From Neobacillus niacini (GTDB lineage Bacteria > Bacillota > Bacilli > Bacillales > Cytobacillaceae): DNA of 64,000 nucleotides. The stretch is from assembly GCF_023715415.1 (NCBI RefSeq), contig NZ_JAMBOB010000005.1, positions 1-64,000 on the forward strand, given 5' to 3'. The notes beneath the pieces were generated by a model. The model did not search any database. It was given only the letters and a program-made list of their open reading frames with translations, and had not been told where the DNA came from. Shown here piece after piece: positions 46,312 to 57,098 of the stretch. Position 1 is the first letter of the stretch, and each line of letters begins with the position of its first letter. Made by a program: the position numbers and the translations under genes.

Positions 46312-48729
46312 ATGAGTTTCGATCATCAGCATATCGAGAAAAAGTGGCAAAAAAAATGGGAAACAGAAAAAACATTTAAAACGAGTGAAGAATTTGATAA
46401 ACCAAAATTCTACGCATTAGATATGTTTCCTTATCCATCGGGAGCTGGATTGCATGTTGGACACCCTGAAGGATATACCGCAACAGATATTCTTTCACGC
46501 TTAAAAAGAATGCAGGGATACAATGTTTTACATCCGATGGGCTGGGATGCTTTCGGTTTACCTGCTGAACAATATGCGTTAGATACTGGAAACGATCCTG
46601 CAGAGTTCACGGAGAAGAATATTAACACGTTCCGCAGACAAATTAAATCTCTAGGTTTTTCATACGATTGGGATCGCGAAGTAAATACAACTGACCCAGA
46701 ATACTATAAGTGGACGCAATGGATATTTTTAAAGTTATGGGAAAAGGGTCTTGCTTATATTGATGAGATAGCGGTTAACTGGTGCCCAGCACTTGGGACA
46801 GTATTGGCAAACGAAGAAGTAATCGATGGTAAGAGTGAACGCGGAGGGCACCCGGTTGAACGCCGTCCGATGAGGCAGTGGATCTTAAAAATTACTGCAT
46901 ACGGCGACCGTTTACTTGAGGATTTAGAAGAGCTTGATTGGCCAGAGAGTCTTAAAGAAATGCAACGCAACTGGATTGGCCGTTCTGAAGGTGCAGAAGT
47001 AACCTTTAATATCGAAGGACATGAAGAAACTTTTACTGTATTTACAACTCGTCCAGATACTTTGTTTGGTGCTACGTATGCAGTGCTTGCACCTGAGCAT
47101 TCCTTTGTTAATAAGATTACAACTACAGAGCAACGTGAAGCGGTTGAGGCTTATTTAAATAAAGTTAAAATGAAGAGTGACCTTGAGCGTACCGATCTTG
47201 CAAAAGAAAAAACGGGTGTCTTTACTGGAGCCTATGCGATTAATCCGGTAAATGGTGAGAAAATGCCAATCTGGATTGCGGATTATGTATTAGTAAGCTA
47301 TGGAACTGGTGCAATCATGGCGGTACCTGCACATGATGAGCGTGACTATGAGTTTGCGAAACAATTTAATCTTCCAATTAAAGCAGTGGTAGCAGGCGGT
47401 AACGTTGAAGTTGAGCCATACACAGGTGATGGTGAACATATCAATTCCGAATTCTTAAATGGCTTAAATAAAGAAGACGGTATTACGAAGATGATTTCTT
47501 GGTTGGAAGAAAAGGGAATTGGTACGAAAAAAGTAACCTTCCGTTTACGTGATTGGTTGTTCAGCCGTCAGCGTTATTGGGGTGAGCCGATTCCAATCAT
47601 CCATTGGGAAGATGGCACAATGACTGCAGTTCCTGAAAATCAGCTGCCATTAACCTTACCGAAAACAACCAATATCAAACCTTCTGGAACTGGAGAATCA
47701 CCGCTTGCTGTGATTGAGGATTGGGTAAATGTCGTTGACCCGGAAACAGGCAAGAAGGGGCGTCGTGAAACGAATACCATGCCGCAATGGGCAGGCAGCT
47801 GCTGGTATTATTTACGCTATATTGATCCGAAAAATGATCAAGCACTTGCTTCAAAAGAAAAATTAGATCACTGGCTTCCAGTTGACGTATATATTGGTGG
47901 AGCAGAGCATGCCGTTCTTCACTTACTTTACGCTCGTTTCTGGCATAAAGTCCTTTATGATATCGGGGTTGTATCAACGAAAGAACCATTCCAAAAGCTT
48001 TTCAACCAGGGAATGATTTTAGGTGAAAACAATGAAAAAATGAGTAAGTCAAAAGGAAATGTAGTTAATCCTGATGATATCGTTGACAGTCATGGTGCTG
48101 ATACACTTCGCTTGTATGAAATGTTCATGGGACCTCTTGACGCTTCTATTGCTTGGTCAACAAATGGACTTGATGGATCTCGCCGTTTCTTAGATCGTAT
48201 CTGGCGCTTGATGGTGGAGGAAAATGGCGATTTAAATCCAAAAATTCAGGACAATGAAGAAGCCTCAAATTTAGAAAAGGTGTATCACCAAACCGTGAAA
48301 AAGGTAACAGAGGATTATGAGGGCTTGAGATTTAATACGGCGATTTCGCAAATGATGGTATTTATTAATGAGGCCTATAAATCAACTGTTCTTCCAAAGC
48401 ATTATATGGAAGGGTTTGTTAAAATGCTTGCCCCAGTTGCGCCGCATGTTGCTGAAGAACTTTGGGAAAAGCTTGGGTCGCGCGGCACGATTTCATATGA
48501 AACATGGCCAGCATATGATGAAGCTAAATTAGTTGATGATGAAGTTGAAATTGTTATCCAAGTTAACGGAAAAGTAAAGACTAAGCTTAAAGTGCCAACA
48601 GATGCTAGCAAGGAAGCATTAGAAGGTATTGCAATGGACGATGATCGAGTGAAGGAACAAATCGAAGGGAAAACCATTCGCAAAGTCATCACTGTTCCTG
48701 GCAAACTTGTTAATATCGTAGCCAATTAA
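46312..48729 (+). CDS. leuS: Leucyl-tRNA synthetase LeuS
   Basis: LeuS charges tRNA-Leu. This 805-aa class I synthetase has the HIGH motif as HVGHPEG (~49), the CP1 editing domain ([19 protein letters not shown], ~245), the KMSKS loop KMSKSKGN (~578) and a C-terminal anticodon-binding domain. TAGGAGGA is 8 nt before the ATG. It is regulated by the upstream T-box. Confidence 0.98.
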   Translation: MSFDHQHIEKKWQKKWETEKTFKTSEEFDKPKFYALDMFPYPSGAGLHVGHPEGYTATDILSRLKRMQGYNVLHPMGWDAFGLPAEQYALDTGNDPAEFTEKNINTFRRQIKSLGFSYDWDREVNTTDPEYYKWTQWIFLKLWEKGLAYIDEIAVNWCPALGTVLANEEVIDGKSERGGHPVERRPMRQWILKITAYGDRLLEDLEELDWPESLKEMQRNWIGRSEGAEVTFNIEGHEETFTVFTTRPDTLFGATYAVLAPEHSFVNKITTTEQREAVEAYLNKVKMKSDLERTDLAKEKTGVFTGAYAINPVNGEKMPIWIADYVLVSYGTGAIMAVPAHDERDYEFAKQFNLPIKAVVAGGNVEVEPYTGDGEHINSEFLNGLNKEDGITKMISWLEEKGIGTKKVTFRLRDWLFSRQRYWGEPIPIIHWEDGTMTAVPENQLPLTLPKTTNIKPSGTGESPLAVIEDWVNVVDPETGKKGRRETNTMPQWAGSCWYYLRYIDPKNDQALASKEKLDHWLPVDVYIGGAEHAVLHLLYARFWHKVLYDIGVVSTKEPFQKLFNQGMILGENNEKMSKSKGNVVNPDDIVDSHGADTLRLYEMFMGPLDASIAWSTNGLDGSRRFLDRIWRLMVEENGDLNPKIQDNEEASNLEKVYHQTVKKVTEDYEGLRFNTAISQMMVFINEAYKSTVLPKHYMEGFVKMLAPVAPHVAEELWEKLGSRGTISYETWPAYDEAKLVDDEVEIVIQVNGKVKTKLKVPTDASKEALEGIAMDDDRVKEQIEGKTIRKVITVPGKLVNIVAN

Positions 48730-48781
48730 TACAAAGGAACCCCCTTTTACGAGGGGGAATCCTAACAATGGGGTGGAAAAG

Positions 48782-49087
48782 ATGGAAGAAATTCAAATTA
48801 TTACGCCAGAAGTATTAAAGAAAAAGCTTGAGCAAGGGGAGAAACTTGAGCTTGTCGATGTTAGAGAACATGAAGAAGTAGAGCAAGGAATGATACCGGG
48901 TGCAAAGCATATCCGCATGGGCGAGATTCCTGCTAATCTTGATTATTTTGACAAAGAAAAAGAATACATCTTCATTTGCCGCTCCAGCCGAAGAAGTGAA
49001 AATGTCTGCTATTATCTTCAGGACCAAGGATACAAGGTTCGCAACATGATTGGCGGCATGCTTGAATGGACGGGAGAAACAAAGTAA
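48782..49087 (+). CDS. ytwF: Rhodanese domain protein YtwF
   Basis: A 101-aa single rhodanese domain that may carry sulfane sulfur. It has LVDVREHEEVEQGMIPGAKHI and the active-site loop CRSSRRS (Cys 66). ATG 48782 follows GGGGTGG by 5 nt. It lies 52 nt after leuS, past a hairpin that lacks a T-run, so read-through from leuS is possible. It matches YtwF's position in B. subtilis. Confidence 0.9.
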   Translation: MEEIQIITPEVLKKKLEQGEKLELVDVREHEEVEQGMIPGAKHIRMGEIPANLDYFDKEKEYIFICRSSRRSENVCYYLQDQGYKVRNMIGGMLEWTGETK

Positions 49088-49115
49088 CGATTCCACTGCG
49101 GAATCGTTTTTTTTA
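49086..49115 (+). terminator. Terminator of ytwF
   Basis: AACGATTCC pairs with GGAATCGTT over a 5-nt loop and is followed by TTTTTT; it overlaps the ytwF stop. Confidence 0.92.
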
Positions 49116-49182
49116 TATCATTTATTTTTAATTTTCAGAAATTATGGAGATAATGAAAATAAAAACAGAAAGGAAGAATCAT

Positions 49183-49368
49183 ATGATTCAAGTAAAGTTG
49201 TTTGACCGTGAGCATGAAAAGGATTTAGAAAAGGAAATGAACCGTTTTTTAAAAGGAATGGATGAAAAGCAGTTAATGGATATTAAGTATAATGTAGCTG
49301 CCATAACAGAGGATGAAGAGGAAGAACAAATTTATTGTTTTTCGGCAATGATAATCTATCGGGCCTAA
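49183..49368 (+). CDS. cse60: Sporulation protein Cse60-like
   Basis: A 61-aa acidic protein: MIQVKLFDREHEKDLEKEMN, LMDIKYNVAAITEDEEEEQIYCFSAMIIYR. This matches my recollection of Cse60, a small acidic protein made in the mother cell under sigma-E in B. subtilis. ATG 49183 has AAAGGAAG 7 nt upstream. I could not identify a convincing sigma-E promoter. Confidence 0.82.
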   Translation: MIQVKLFDREHEKDLEKEMNRFLKGMDEKQLMDIKYNVAAITEDEEEEQIYCFSAMIIYRA

Positions 49369-49376
49369 TAGAATGA

Positions 49377-50654
49377 TTAGGCCTGATATTGTTTTTTTGC
49401 AGAAAGTGCCGCATTGGTCCCGGCGAGACGACCTGTTACTAACGCAGAGGTAATATTGTAACCACCAGTATAGCCATGAACGTCAAGAATCTCACCGCAA
49501 AAGTAGAGACCCCCCATTAATTTCGATGCCATTGTCTGCGGTTCTATTTCTTTAACTGAAACACCGCCACCGGTTACGAATGCTTTCTCCAACGGCAAAG
49601 TACCATTTACTTTTATTAGAAATTGCTTGCAGCTTTTTACAAAGGTCCGAATTTTTTCATTGGAAATCGTTGCACCCTGTTCGAAAGGATCAATATCATT
49701 CTGCTCTAACAAGAACAAAAGATAGCGTTCAGGAACGAGTCCTTTTAACGTATTTTTAATGCTTTTTTTCGGCTCGCTTTTAACCAGCTTCACAATTTCC
49801 TGAAAGAATTCTTCTTCCTTCTTATCGGGTATCACATCTAAACTCATGACAACTTCATTTAATTTCCACTTTTTCATCGCTTTAACCACAAATTGACTAC
49901 AGCGAAGGACTGCCGGACCGCTCAGCCCAAAGTGGGTGAAAATCATATCCATCTTATGAGTAATAATGGCTTTCCCTTTTGGATTCAAAACACTTAGCTC
50001 GATATCTCTTAATGATAGACCTTGAAGAGATTTATTTTTGATAAAAGGTTCGTTTGAGGTGACAGGCACCTCGGTTGGAAACAGTTCTGTAATCGTATGA
50101 CCGGCTTTCTTTGCCCAAGCATAGCCGTCACCTGTAGATCCAGTATGGGGAACAGATTTGCCGCCGACTGCAATAACAATGGATTTTGTTTCAATTTCAG
50201 TGCCATTTTTCAATAACACTGATGATACATGGCCGTCTTTGTATATAAGGTCCGCAACCGGGCTATTTGTGTATACTTTGACCTTTAATTTTTCTAATTG
50301 ATCTAATAGGGCATCCACGACTGATTGTGCTTTATTCGATACTGGGAACATCCGGCCGTGGTCTTCTTCCTTTAACTCAATTCCTAACTTTTCAAAGAAC
50401 GTAATAATGTCTTCATTACTAAAAATAGAAAAGGCACTGTACAAAAATTTTCCGTTACCAGGTAAGTGCTTGATTATTTCCTCTACAGGGAGCCGATTGG
50501 TAACATTGCAGCGGCCGCCTCCGGAAATGGCGAGCTTCCTGCCAAGCTTGTCTCCTTTATCGATTAACAGGACCTTTAAACCTTTTTCACCAGCCGCAAT
50601 CGCAGCCATTAAACCTGAAGGTCCGCCTCCAATAACAACCACATCATATATCAT
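49377..50654 (-). CDS. ytfP: NAD(P)/FAD-dependent oxidoreductase YtfP (HI0933 family)
   Basis: A 425-aa flavoprotein: the N-terminal dinucleotide motif [14 protein letters not shown] (~5-18), [27 protein letters not shown], and C-terminal [12 protein letters not shown] and [20 protein letters not shown] closing the FAD site. The family's role is not settled. ATG 50654 ([11 protein letters not shown]) has GGTGG upstream; the longer start at 50681 has none. It is convergent with cse60. Confidence 0.9.
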   Translation of the reverse strand: MIYDVVVIGGGPSGLMAAIAAGEKGLKVLLIDKGDKLGRKLAISGGGRCNVTNRLPVEEIIKHLPGNGKFLYSAFSIFSNEDIITFFEKLGIELKEEDHGRMFPVSNKAQSVVDALLDQLEKLKVKVYTNSPVADLIYKDGHVSSVLLKNGTEIETKSIVIAVGGKSVPHTGSTGDGYAWAKKAGHTITELFPTEVPVTSNEPFIKNKSLQGLSLRDIELSVLNPKGKAIITHKMDMIFTHFGLSGPAVLRCSQFVVKAMKKWKLNEVVMSLDVIPDKKEEEFFQEIVKLVKSEPKKSIKNTLKGLVPERYLLFLLEQNDIDPFEQGATISNEKIRTFVKSCKQFLIKVNGTLPLEKAFVTGGGVSVKEIEPQTMASKLMGGLYFCGEILDVHGYTGGYNITSALVTGRLAGTNAALSAKKQYQA

Positions 50655-50893
50655 ACTTCCACCAACTTTATATATATTCAATTTAAATAGTAATCCTACG
50701 CATTATTCCATTATAAACATCCTGATAGAAAAGAAAACGAAAAGTCATCTATTTTTACGAAAATTAACTGTGCTGTTAGTAGCATCACAGACCAAAGAGT
50801 TGTAAACTACTAATAGTGTGTTTGAAATAGCTGATATAAACCTTGCTCACACGCGCACAAACTTTTTCTTCATTGGGAAGGGATTCTAATTTT

Positions 50894-52516
50894 ATGTCGT
50901 CTAAGCTAATAAGAGGAACATTTATTTTAACATTGGGTACGATTATATCCAAGATTCTTGGCTTACTATATGTTATACCCTTTTATCAAATTGTAGGTTC
51001 AGAAGGAACAGCATTGTATCAATATTCATACATACCCTACACAATTTTTATAAGTATCGCCACAGCAGGTGTACCGCTTGCTGTATCAAAATTCATTTCA
51101 AAATATAATGCACTCGAAGAATATGCGGTTGGCCGTAAATTGTTTAAATCTGGACTAGTCATGATGCTGCTGACGGGTATAGTTTCATTTTTAATTCTAT
51201 ATATGTCAGCACCGCTTATTGCTGATATGATTATCAGTAAAAAAGAAGATGTCGGCTCAAGAGCAAAGGATATTATAACGGTGATCCGCGCTGTAAGTTT
51301 TGCCTTGATTGTTATTCCGTTCATGAGTTTAATTAGAGGATTCTTTCAAGGACATCAATCGATGGGACCATCCGCTGTTTCCCAAGTAGTCGAGCAGATT
51401 GTCCGGATTGCCTTCACACTTGCAGGAGCCTACATCGTCATAAATTTTTTAAATGGAAGTATTGTAACAGCTGTAAGTGTGGCGACCTTTGCCGCGTTTG
51501 TTGGGGCAATTGGAAGTCTGGTGGTATTGTTTTGGTATTGGTATAAACGTAAACCACACTTAGACCAGCTGCTCCAACATGATAAAGGGGAAGTACAAGT
51601 TTCGTTAAGAGAAATTTATAAGGAAATCCTTGTCTATGCAGCTCCCTTTGTATTTGTCGGGATTGCCAACCCATTATTTCAAGCAATCGATCAAGTTACC
51701 TTTTCGCAGGCAATGCAGGATATTGGTCACAGTTATAAAGCAGCAGAAGCAGCATTTTCTATCCTAAATTTTGAATCACATAAAATCGTTATTATCCCTG
51801 TTTCGCTTGCAACAGGGTTCTCACTGGCTCTTGTTCCAAGTATCACGAAGGCTTTTGTCGATAATGATCGAAAAGGGTTAAAGCAGCAGCTTAATCAGAC
51901 TTTTCAAGTGTTACTGTTCTTAACATTACCTGCGGCAATCGGGCTTTCTCTATTAGCAGAGCCCATTTACACTGTTTTTTATGAGCACAAGGAGATTGGA
52001 TTTGAGGTATTAAAAGCCTATGCGCCAGTTGGAATTCTTTTTTCATTATTTTTAGTAACGAGTTCCATACTGCAGGGAATCAATGAACAACGATGGACAG
52101 TATTAAGTTTGTTAGTAGGATTACTGATTAAATTGTCGCTGAATATTTCCCTAATTACGATGTTTGAAACAAAAGGTGCCGTATATGCAACGGCCCTTGG
52201 ATACATTGGAGCCATATTGATTCAATTGGTTGTTATTAAAAATTATGCAAAATACCCGTTCTTATTTATTTGGAGAAGGAGCTTGTTAATCGTTATTTTT
52301 GCTGGAATTATGTGGGCAGGGACCGAAATTGTTTATAAGCTGCTCTTGTTATTTCTAACTCCAGCATCAAAGTTTCAGTCGCTTATAATCATTATTGTTT
52401 GTGCAGCCATTGGAGCTATCATCTATTTTTACTTAGGATTAAAATCTGGACTTGTAAACAGACTATTTGGTGACAGGGTTGACCGTATCAAGCGGAAATT
52501 AAGATTAACGAATTAA
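50894..52516 (+). CDS. murJ: MOP-family flippase YtgP (MurJ / SpoVB-like)
   Basis: A 540-aa integral membrane protein with about 14 hydrophobic segments. MurJ of B. subtilis (YtgP) flips lipid II across the membrane for peptidoglycan synthesis. Family signals include RGTFILTLGTIISKILGLLYVIPF at the N-terminus and PLAVSKFISKYNA, plus RGFFQGHQSM. ATG 50894 has GGAAGGGA ~10 nt upstream; the longer frame is rejected. rsuA follows by 30 nt. Confidence 0.9.
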   Translation: MSSKLIRGTFILTLGTIISKILGLLYVIPFYQIVGSEGTALYQYSYIPYTIFISIATAGVPLAVSKFISKYNALEEYAVGRKLFKSGLVMMLLTGIVSFLILYMSAPLIADMIISKKEDVGSRAKDIITVIRAVSFALIVIPFMSLIRGFFQGHQSMGPSAVSQVVEQIVRIAFTLAGAYIVINFLNGSIVTAVSVATFAAFVGAIGSLVVLFWYWYKRKPHLDQLLQHDKGEVQVSLREIYKEILVYAAPFVFVGIANPLFQAIDQVTFSQAMQDIGHSYKAAEAAFSILNFESHKIVIIPVSLATGFSLALVPSITKAFVDNDRKGLKQQLNQTFQVLLFLTLPAAIGLSLLAEPIYTVFYEHKEIGFEVLKAYAPVGILFSLFLVTSSILQGINEQRWTVLSLLVGLLIKLSLNISLITMFETKGAVYATALGYIGAILIQLVVIKNYAKYPFLFIWRRSLLIVIFAGIMWAGTEIVYKLLLLFLTPASKFQSLIIIIVCAAIGAIIYFYLGLKSGLVNRLFGDRVDRIKRKLRLTN

Positions 52517-52546
52517 CTCCTAAAAAAAATGAAGGAGGATCATGCT

Positions 52547-53266
52547 TTGAGAATTGATAAAATGCTAGCTAATCTTGGCTATGGCAGTCGAAAAGAAGTG
52601 AAGCAGCTTCTAAAAAGCGGTGCTGTCAAAATCGATGATGTAATCGTGAAGGATGCCAAACAGCACGTAGATACAGCTAAACAAATGGTTACGTTAAATG
52701 GAGAAGTCATTGAATATAGAGAGTTTATCTACTTAATGATGAACAAACCTCAAGGTGTTTTGTCAGCTACTGAAGACAGTGTTGGGGAAACGGTAATCGA
52801 CCTACTAGAACTTGGGGACCAGGTTTATGAGCCATTCCCGGTCGGAAGGTTGGACAAGGATACGGAAGGTTTGCTATTAATCACGAATGATGGCCAATTA
52901 GCCCATCGGTTGTTGTCACCAAAAAAACATGTTCCCAAGACCTATTTTGCCGTAATTGACCAGGAAGTAACCGATGAAGACGTTAAGGCATTTGGGGAAG
53001 GGGTAACCCTGGATGACGGGTATGAAACAAAACCTGGAGAGTTGAAAATTTTAAAGTCTGGCATTCGCTCCGACATTGAGCTGACAATAACCGAAGGAAA
53101 ATTTCATCAAGTGAAAAGAATGTTCGAGGCAGTTGGAAAAAAAGTCGTTTACCTAAAGCGAATTTCCATGGGGCCATTGCCATTAGATGAAACGCTCGAA
53201 CTCGGGGAATACCGGGAATTAACCGATGAAGAAGTAGAATTACTAAAGGAATATCAAGTTGTATAA
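52547..53266 (+). CDS. rsuA: Pseudouridine synthase RsuA family
   Basis: The 239-aa enzyme has an N-terminal S4 domain (MRIDKMLANLGYGSRKEVKQ, 1-60) and an RsuA/RluB catalytic domain with GRLDKDTEGLLLITNDG, catalytic Asp ~103. It probably makes pseudouridine in 16S rRNA helix 18. The start is TTG at 52547, 8 nt after AAGGAGGA; the in-frame ATG at 52529 overlaps that site. It is probably co-transcribed with murJ. Confidence 0.92.
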   Translation: MRIDKMLANLGYGSRKEVKQLLKSGAVKIDDVIVKDAKQHVDTAKQMVTLNGEVIEYREFIYLMMNKPQGVLSATEDSVGETVIDLLELGDQVYEPFPVGRLDKDTEGLLLITNDGQLAHRLLSPKKHVPKTYFAVIDQEVTDEDVKAFGEGVTLDDGYETKPGELKILKSGIRSDIELTITEGKFHQVKRMFEAVGKKVVYLKRISMGPLPLDETLELGEYRELTDEEVELLKEYQVV

Positions 53267-53270
53267 TAGC

Positions 53271-53303
53271 AAAAGGACAAGGCAGCTAGCCTTGTCCTTT
53301 TTA
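53271..53303 (+). terminator. Terminator of murJ-rsuA
   Basis: AAAAGGACAAGGC pairs with GCCTTGTCCTTTT over a 5-nt loop. It overlaps the 3' end of the convergent dps. Confidence 0.92.
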
Positions 53304-53747
53304 AGCTTGTAGGAATGATGTTAACATCCAATTATGCTTGCTTATTTTCTCAATTAGCTCAGTAAACATATCACCAGTTACCTCGTCATTCACCTGTTGT
53401 GCTGCCTCTTTACCGCTCTTTAATTCCGAAATAATCTGTGAGAAATCATTTACAATAGTTTGTACCATTTCTTCAGCTGATAAATTTTCAGAGGTTTCTT
53501 CAATTAAGGCATATTGGATATATTCCTTTAATGTTGAAATGGGCATTCCACCTGTAATTAATAAGCGTTCTGCTAATTCATCAATTGTTCCCGCAGCTTC
53601 TTCATATAATTCTTCAAATTTTGCATGTAAGGTGAAGAAATGTGGTCCTTTAACATACCAGTGGAAACGGTGTAGCTTTGTGTATAGTACATTCCAGTTT
53701 GCAATTTGTTGGTTCATTACTTGTTCAAGTGTCATCGTTTGAGTCAT
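53301..53747 (-). CDS. dps: Dps / MrgA-type ferritin-like DNA-protection protein
   Basis: A 148-aa four-helix ferritin-like protein that binds and oxidises iron with peroxide and may coat DNA. The intersubunit ferroxidase residues are visible: HRFHWYVKGPHFFTLH (His ~27, ~39) and FEELYEEAAGTIDELAER (Asp/Glu ~50-60). AGGAGG sits 9 nt before the ATG. A PerR-like box upstream supports peroxide induction, as for B. subtilis mrgA. Confidence 0.93.
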   Translation of the reverse strand: MTQTMTLEQVMNQQIANWNVLYTKLHRFHWYVKGPHFFTLHAKFEELYEEAAGTIDELAERLLITGGMPISTLKEYIQYALIEETSENLSAEEMVQTIVNDFSQIISELKSGKEAAQQVNDEVTGDMFTELIEKISKHNWMLTSFLQA

Positions 53748-53814
53748 TGTGCATTCCTCCTAATTTCTTATCTGTTTTAATTATAACACATATTATATAA
53801 AAGTAAATATTAAA

Positions 53815-53829
53815 TTAGAATAATTATAA
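53815..53829 (-). promoter_or_regulatory. PerR-like box upstream of dps
   Basis: TTAGAATAATTATAA matches the 7-1-7 PerR consensus TTATAATNATTATAA at 13 of 14 defined positions. It is 68 nt upstream of the dps start, with TATAAT-like -10 candidates between. Confidence 0.7.
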
Positions 53830-53945
53830 ACAGGAAAATTAAAATATCCTTTTATAAAAATGAAGTAACAATTTATAAAAATGGGTAATCTAAAAATATT
53901 TACTACACTGTCCTGCATTCCTGAAAATCCAAAGGGGGAAGCAAC

Positions 53946-54755
53946 TTGAAACTGACACCAAAGGAAACCATTGAATTACATGGTTTTAATAATTTGACCA
54001 AATCTTTAAGCTTTAATATGTACGATATTTGTTACACCCGATCGAGGGAAGAGCGTGAGGCGTATGTAAAATATATTGATGAGCAATACAGCGCTGAAAG
54101 GTTACAAAAGATATTAACCCATGTCTCGGATATTATTGGTGCACATGTATTAAATGTAGCGAGTCAGGATTTTGAACCAGCTGGCGCAAGTGTTACGCTT
54201 CTAGTCTCAGAGGGTCCTGTTGAAAATGCTCCGTCCGAGCACTTTGAAGAATCACCTGGACCACTGCCAGAATCAGTGGTCATGCAATTAGATAAAAGTC
54301 ATATCACGGTTCATACATACCCTGAATATCACCCGGATGAGGGAATCAGTACTTTCAGGGCAGATATTGATGTATCTACCTGCGGAGAAATTTCACCACT
54401 AAAAGCTCTGCATTATCTTATTCGTTCGTTTGAAACAGACGTCATGACAATTGATTACCGTGTCCGTGGTTTTACCAGAGATAAAGATGGATATAAATTA
54501 TTCATTGATCATGAAATCAGCTCGATACAAAATTATATTCCTGAAGATGTTGGAGAACTGTTCGACATGATTGACGTAAATGTATATCAAGAAAATATTT
54601 TCCACACAAAATGTAAGCTTCGGGAATTTGATTTAAATAATTATTTATTTGGCTATAAAAAAGAAACATTACATCCAGAAGAACTTATCGAAATTACCGA
54701 GAGAATAAAGCTGGAAATGGATGAGATTTTTTATGGCAAGAATATTGTGCAATAA
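53946..54755 (+). CDS. speD: S-adenosylmethionine decarboxylase proenzyme SpeD (long form)
   Basis: SpeD supplies the aminopropyl donor for spermidine. The 269-aa form resembles E. coli SpeD rather than the short ~126-aa Bacillus SpeH. Self-cleavage is expected before Ser118 in [13 protein letters not shown], making a pyruvoyl group; [14 protein letters not shown] follows. The start is TTG at 53946 behind AAAGGGGGAA. No spermidine synthase is nearby. A terminator follows. Confidence 0.93.
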   Translation: MKLTPKETIELHGFNNLTKSLSFNMYDICYTRSREEREAYVKYIDEQYSAERLQKILTHVSDIIGAHVLNVASQDFEPAGASVTLLVSEGPVENAPSEHFEESPGPLPESVVMQLDKSHITVHTYPEYHPDEGISTFRADIDVSTCGEISPLKALHYLIRSFETDVMTIDYRVRGFTRDKDGYKLFIDHEISSIQNYIPEDVGELFDMIDVNVYQENIFHTKCKLREFDLNNYLFGYKKETLHPEELIEITERIKLEMDEIFYGKNIVQ

Positions 54756-54814
54756 ATGACGGTATTACTTATCGCGTTAATATATCGAATCGTAGCCAAA
54801 AAGAAAGTTCGCAG

Positions 54815-54847
54815 CAGCCTTACGAAAAAGTAAGGCTGTTTTTTTTC
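54815..54847 (+). terminator. Terminator of speD
   Basis: CAGCCTTAC pairs with GTAAGGCTG and is followed by eight T residues. Confidence 0.93.
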
Positions 54848-54900
54848 GCCGATAGTGTAAAATGGTATCAAGGAAATTTACTTTTTAGTAGGAGAAAATT

Positions 54901-55626
54901 ATGTTTTTAAAGAGAGTTACTTTATTAAAAGAAAAGATTCCAACCATTAACCACTATCCCTTTTCTATTCCATCCATTGCAAGCCTCAGTGAAATCCGGT
55001 TAGAACGTAACGTTACCTTTTTTGTAGGCGAAAATGGATCAGGTAAATCTACTTTATTAGAAGCAATTGCGGACAAATGTGGCTTCAATACAGCGGGCGG
55101 CGGCAGAAATAATGCTTATGATGTTTATGAAACAGATTCAGAACTTACTGAGTACATTAGACTTTCCTGGATGCCAAAAGTAACGAATGGTTTCTTTTTA
55201 CGTGCGGAATCTTTTTATCACTTTGCTACCCATATTGATGAAGTGGATGAGAATGGATTTAAAGATTATGGTGGAAAATCGTTGCTGCAACAATCGCATG
55301 GAGAATCCTTTTTGTCACTATTTTTAAATCGATTTAATGGGGAAGCCATTTATCTGCTAGACGAACCAGAAGCTGCATTATCCCCTGCAAGGCAATTATC
55401 CCTCTTGAAAATCATCCATGACCTTGAAACTCAAGGTGATGCTCAATTTATCATTGCGACACATTCTCCAATCCTACTGGGATATCCAGAAGCAGACATC
55501 TATAGCTTCGACCACGGTCAAATTTCAAAAATAAGCTATGAAGATACAGACCATTATACAATTACAAAATATTTTTTAGAAAATAGAAAAAGATTTCTCC
55601 ATGAGCTTTTTAAAGAGGAGGAATAA
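54901..55626 (+). CDS. AAA/ABC-type ATPase of unknown role (COG3910-like)
   Basis: A 241-aa soluble ATPase. It has Walker A FVGENGSGKSTLLEAIA (~40-56), a signature-like LLQQSHGESFLSLF, Walker B AIYLLDEPEAALSP (~157) and switch His in IIATHSPILLG. There is no membrane partner, so it is probably not a transporter; relatives are AAA_21/SMC-like ATPases. It is a single gene between the speD terminator and its own. Role unknown. Confidence 0.85.
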   Translation: MFLKRVTLLKEKIPTINHYPFSIPSIASLSEIRLERNVTFFVGENGSGKSTLLEAIADKCGFNTAGGGRNNAYDVYETDSELTEYIRLSWMPKVTNGFFLRAESFYHFATHIDEVDENGFKDYGGKSLLQQSHGESFLSLFLNRFNGEAIYLLDEPEAALSPARQLSLLKIIHDLETQGDAQFIIATHSPILLGYPEADIYSFDHGQISKISYEDTDHYTITKYFLENRKRFLHELFKEEE

Positions 55627-55632
55627 CAAAAA

Positions 55633-55666
55633 AAGTGATATCCAAAACGGATATCACCTTTTTTTA
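55633..55666 (+). terminator. Terminator of the ATPase gene
   Basis: AGTGATATCC pairs with GGATATCACC's arm across 5 nt, then TTTTTTTAG; it overlaps the end of the convergent permease. Confidence 0.9.
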
Positions 55667-56988
55667 GCTATTAAGGATAGGACTACGAGCATTCCAACGA
55701 TTACTAGGGAAACGGTTGAGCCAATTATATTGTTTGGACTTAATACAAACCCAATAAAAATCAAACTTAACGAAATAACACCTATGATGGTTGTGAATGG
55801 GAACCATCGAACATAGAAAGCAGGCATCGATTTATACTGTGGTCTTAACTTTAAATGGGCCGAACAGATTCCTATCCAAACCATCATAATCGTGAACCCA
55901 GGGATGGTCATAAGGTAACTAATGATATTACCAGGACTAATATAAGCTAGAAAAACACCAACTAATAGACAGAGTGATGTAATCAAAAGCCCAATAACCG
56001 GAATTCCGCTATTAGAGGTTTTCATCAAGCTTTTTGGAGCTACTCCGCTTTTAGCCATTGAAAAAAGCGTTCTTGAAGTTGCATATATCCCCGAGTTTGC
56101 AGCTGATAGGACAGCAGTCAATAGTATGAAATTCATCACATGAGCTGCACCTGGTAGCCCTGTAATAGTGAAAACTTGAACGAACGGACTATCTTGTCCT
56201 GTTATTTGATTCCAAGGCATAATACCGCAAATAATTAAGATTGGGAAAATATAAAAAATAATAACTCGCCATACTGCACCCTTAATGATACTAGGCATGA
56301 CGCGCTCAGCGTCCTTTGTCTCGGTTACGGCAACTCCGACTAACTCCGCACCGCCATATGAAAACATGACGACTAAAAAGGCACTTAGCATACCGCTAAC
56401 TCCATGTGGGAAAAATCCGCCATGCGCAGTATAGTTTGCTAAAGGTTCTTCAATATTGCTGGGTAAAATACCAAAAATAATGAAAGCCCCTAATATGATA
56501 AAAGCAACTAATGCGATTATTTTTATTCCTGCGAACCAAAACTCAAGCTCTCCATAATACTTTACAGGGAATAAATTGATTGCAATAATAACCGCTGCAC
56601 AAAACAAACTAAGTAACCATAGTGGCAAAGAGGGATACCAAAATTGCAGAAAACTTCCTGCTGCTAATAATTCAACGGTAATAACAATGGTCCAGTTAAT
56701 CCAATAAAGCCACCCTGTAATAAAAGAAACCTTAAAACCAAATGCTTTATAAAGAAGCAATTGTACATTGTGATTAGGAAACGCAATGGCCATCTCGCCT
56801 AACGCAGCCATCACAATGAATAATAATAATCCACCTATTAGATAGGTGAAGATAACACTAGGTCCTGCAATACTTAACGTATCGGAACTGCCTTTGAAAA
56901 TTCCTGTACCAATCATGCCAGCTAATGCAATAAACTGAACATGCCTTGGCAGTAATCCTTTTTTAAGTTCATGCTGATTATTTTCCAT
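55654..56988 (-). CDS. Amino acid permease (APC family, AAT subgroup)
   Basis: A 444-aa secondary transporter with about 12 hydrophobic segments and the APC signature near the N-terminus (HVQFIALAGMIGTGIFKGS, ~16-34). It also has FSYGGAELVGVAVTETKDAERVMP in the middle. Likely substrates are Pro, Asn, GABA or another neutral amino acid; B. subtilis YtnA is a possible relative. AGGCAGG precedes the ATG. Confidence 0.88.
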   Translation of the reverse strand: MENNQHELKKGLLPRHVQFIALAGMIGTGIFKGSSDTLSIAGPSVIFTYLIGGLLLFIVMAALGEMAIAFPNHNVQLLLYKAFGFKVSFITGWLYWINWTIVITVELLAAGSFLQFWYPSLPLWLLSLFCAAVIIAINLFPVKYYGELEFWFAGIKIIALVAFIILGAFIIFGILPSNIEEPLANYTAHGGFFPHGVSGMLSAFLVVMFSYGGAELVGVAVTETKDAERVMPSIIKGAVWRVIIFYIFPILIICGIMPWNQITGQDSPFVQVFTITGLPGAAHVMNFILLTAVLSAANSGIYATSRTLFSMAKSGVAPKSLMKTSNSGIPVIGLLITSLCLLVGVFLAYISPGNIISYLMTIPGFTIMMVWIGICSAHLKLRPQYKSMPAFYVRWFPFTTIIGVISLSLIFIGFVLSPNNIIGSTVSLVIVGMLVVLSLIAKKR

Positions 56989-57098
56989 GTTGTCCTGCCT
57001 TTATTATGAAATTATTACTCACTTGCATAAACGCTTTTAAGTGCTAAAGTATTATACTAATATATCATATTATTATAGATATTCAACCTTATTTAATA

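Noticed and set aside
46173..46379. 68-codon ORF before leuS
   Set aside because: It spans the T-box antiterminator/terminator and the leuS start in another frame.
48732..48760. Terminator between leuS and ytwF
   Set aside because: A GC-rich hairpin (CCCCC/GGGGG) is present but has no T-run, so it is more likely an RNA-processing or stability element.
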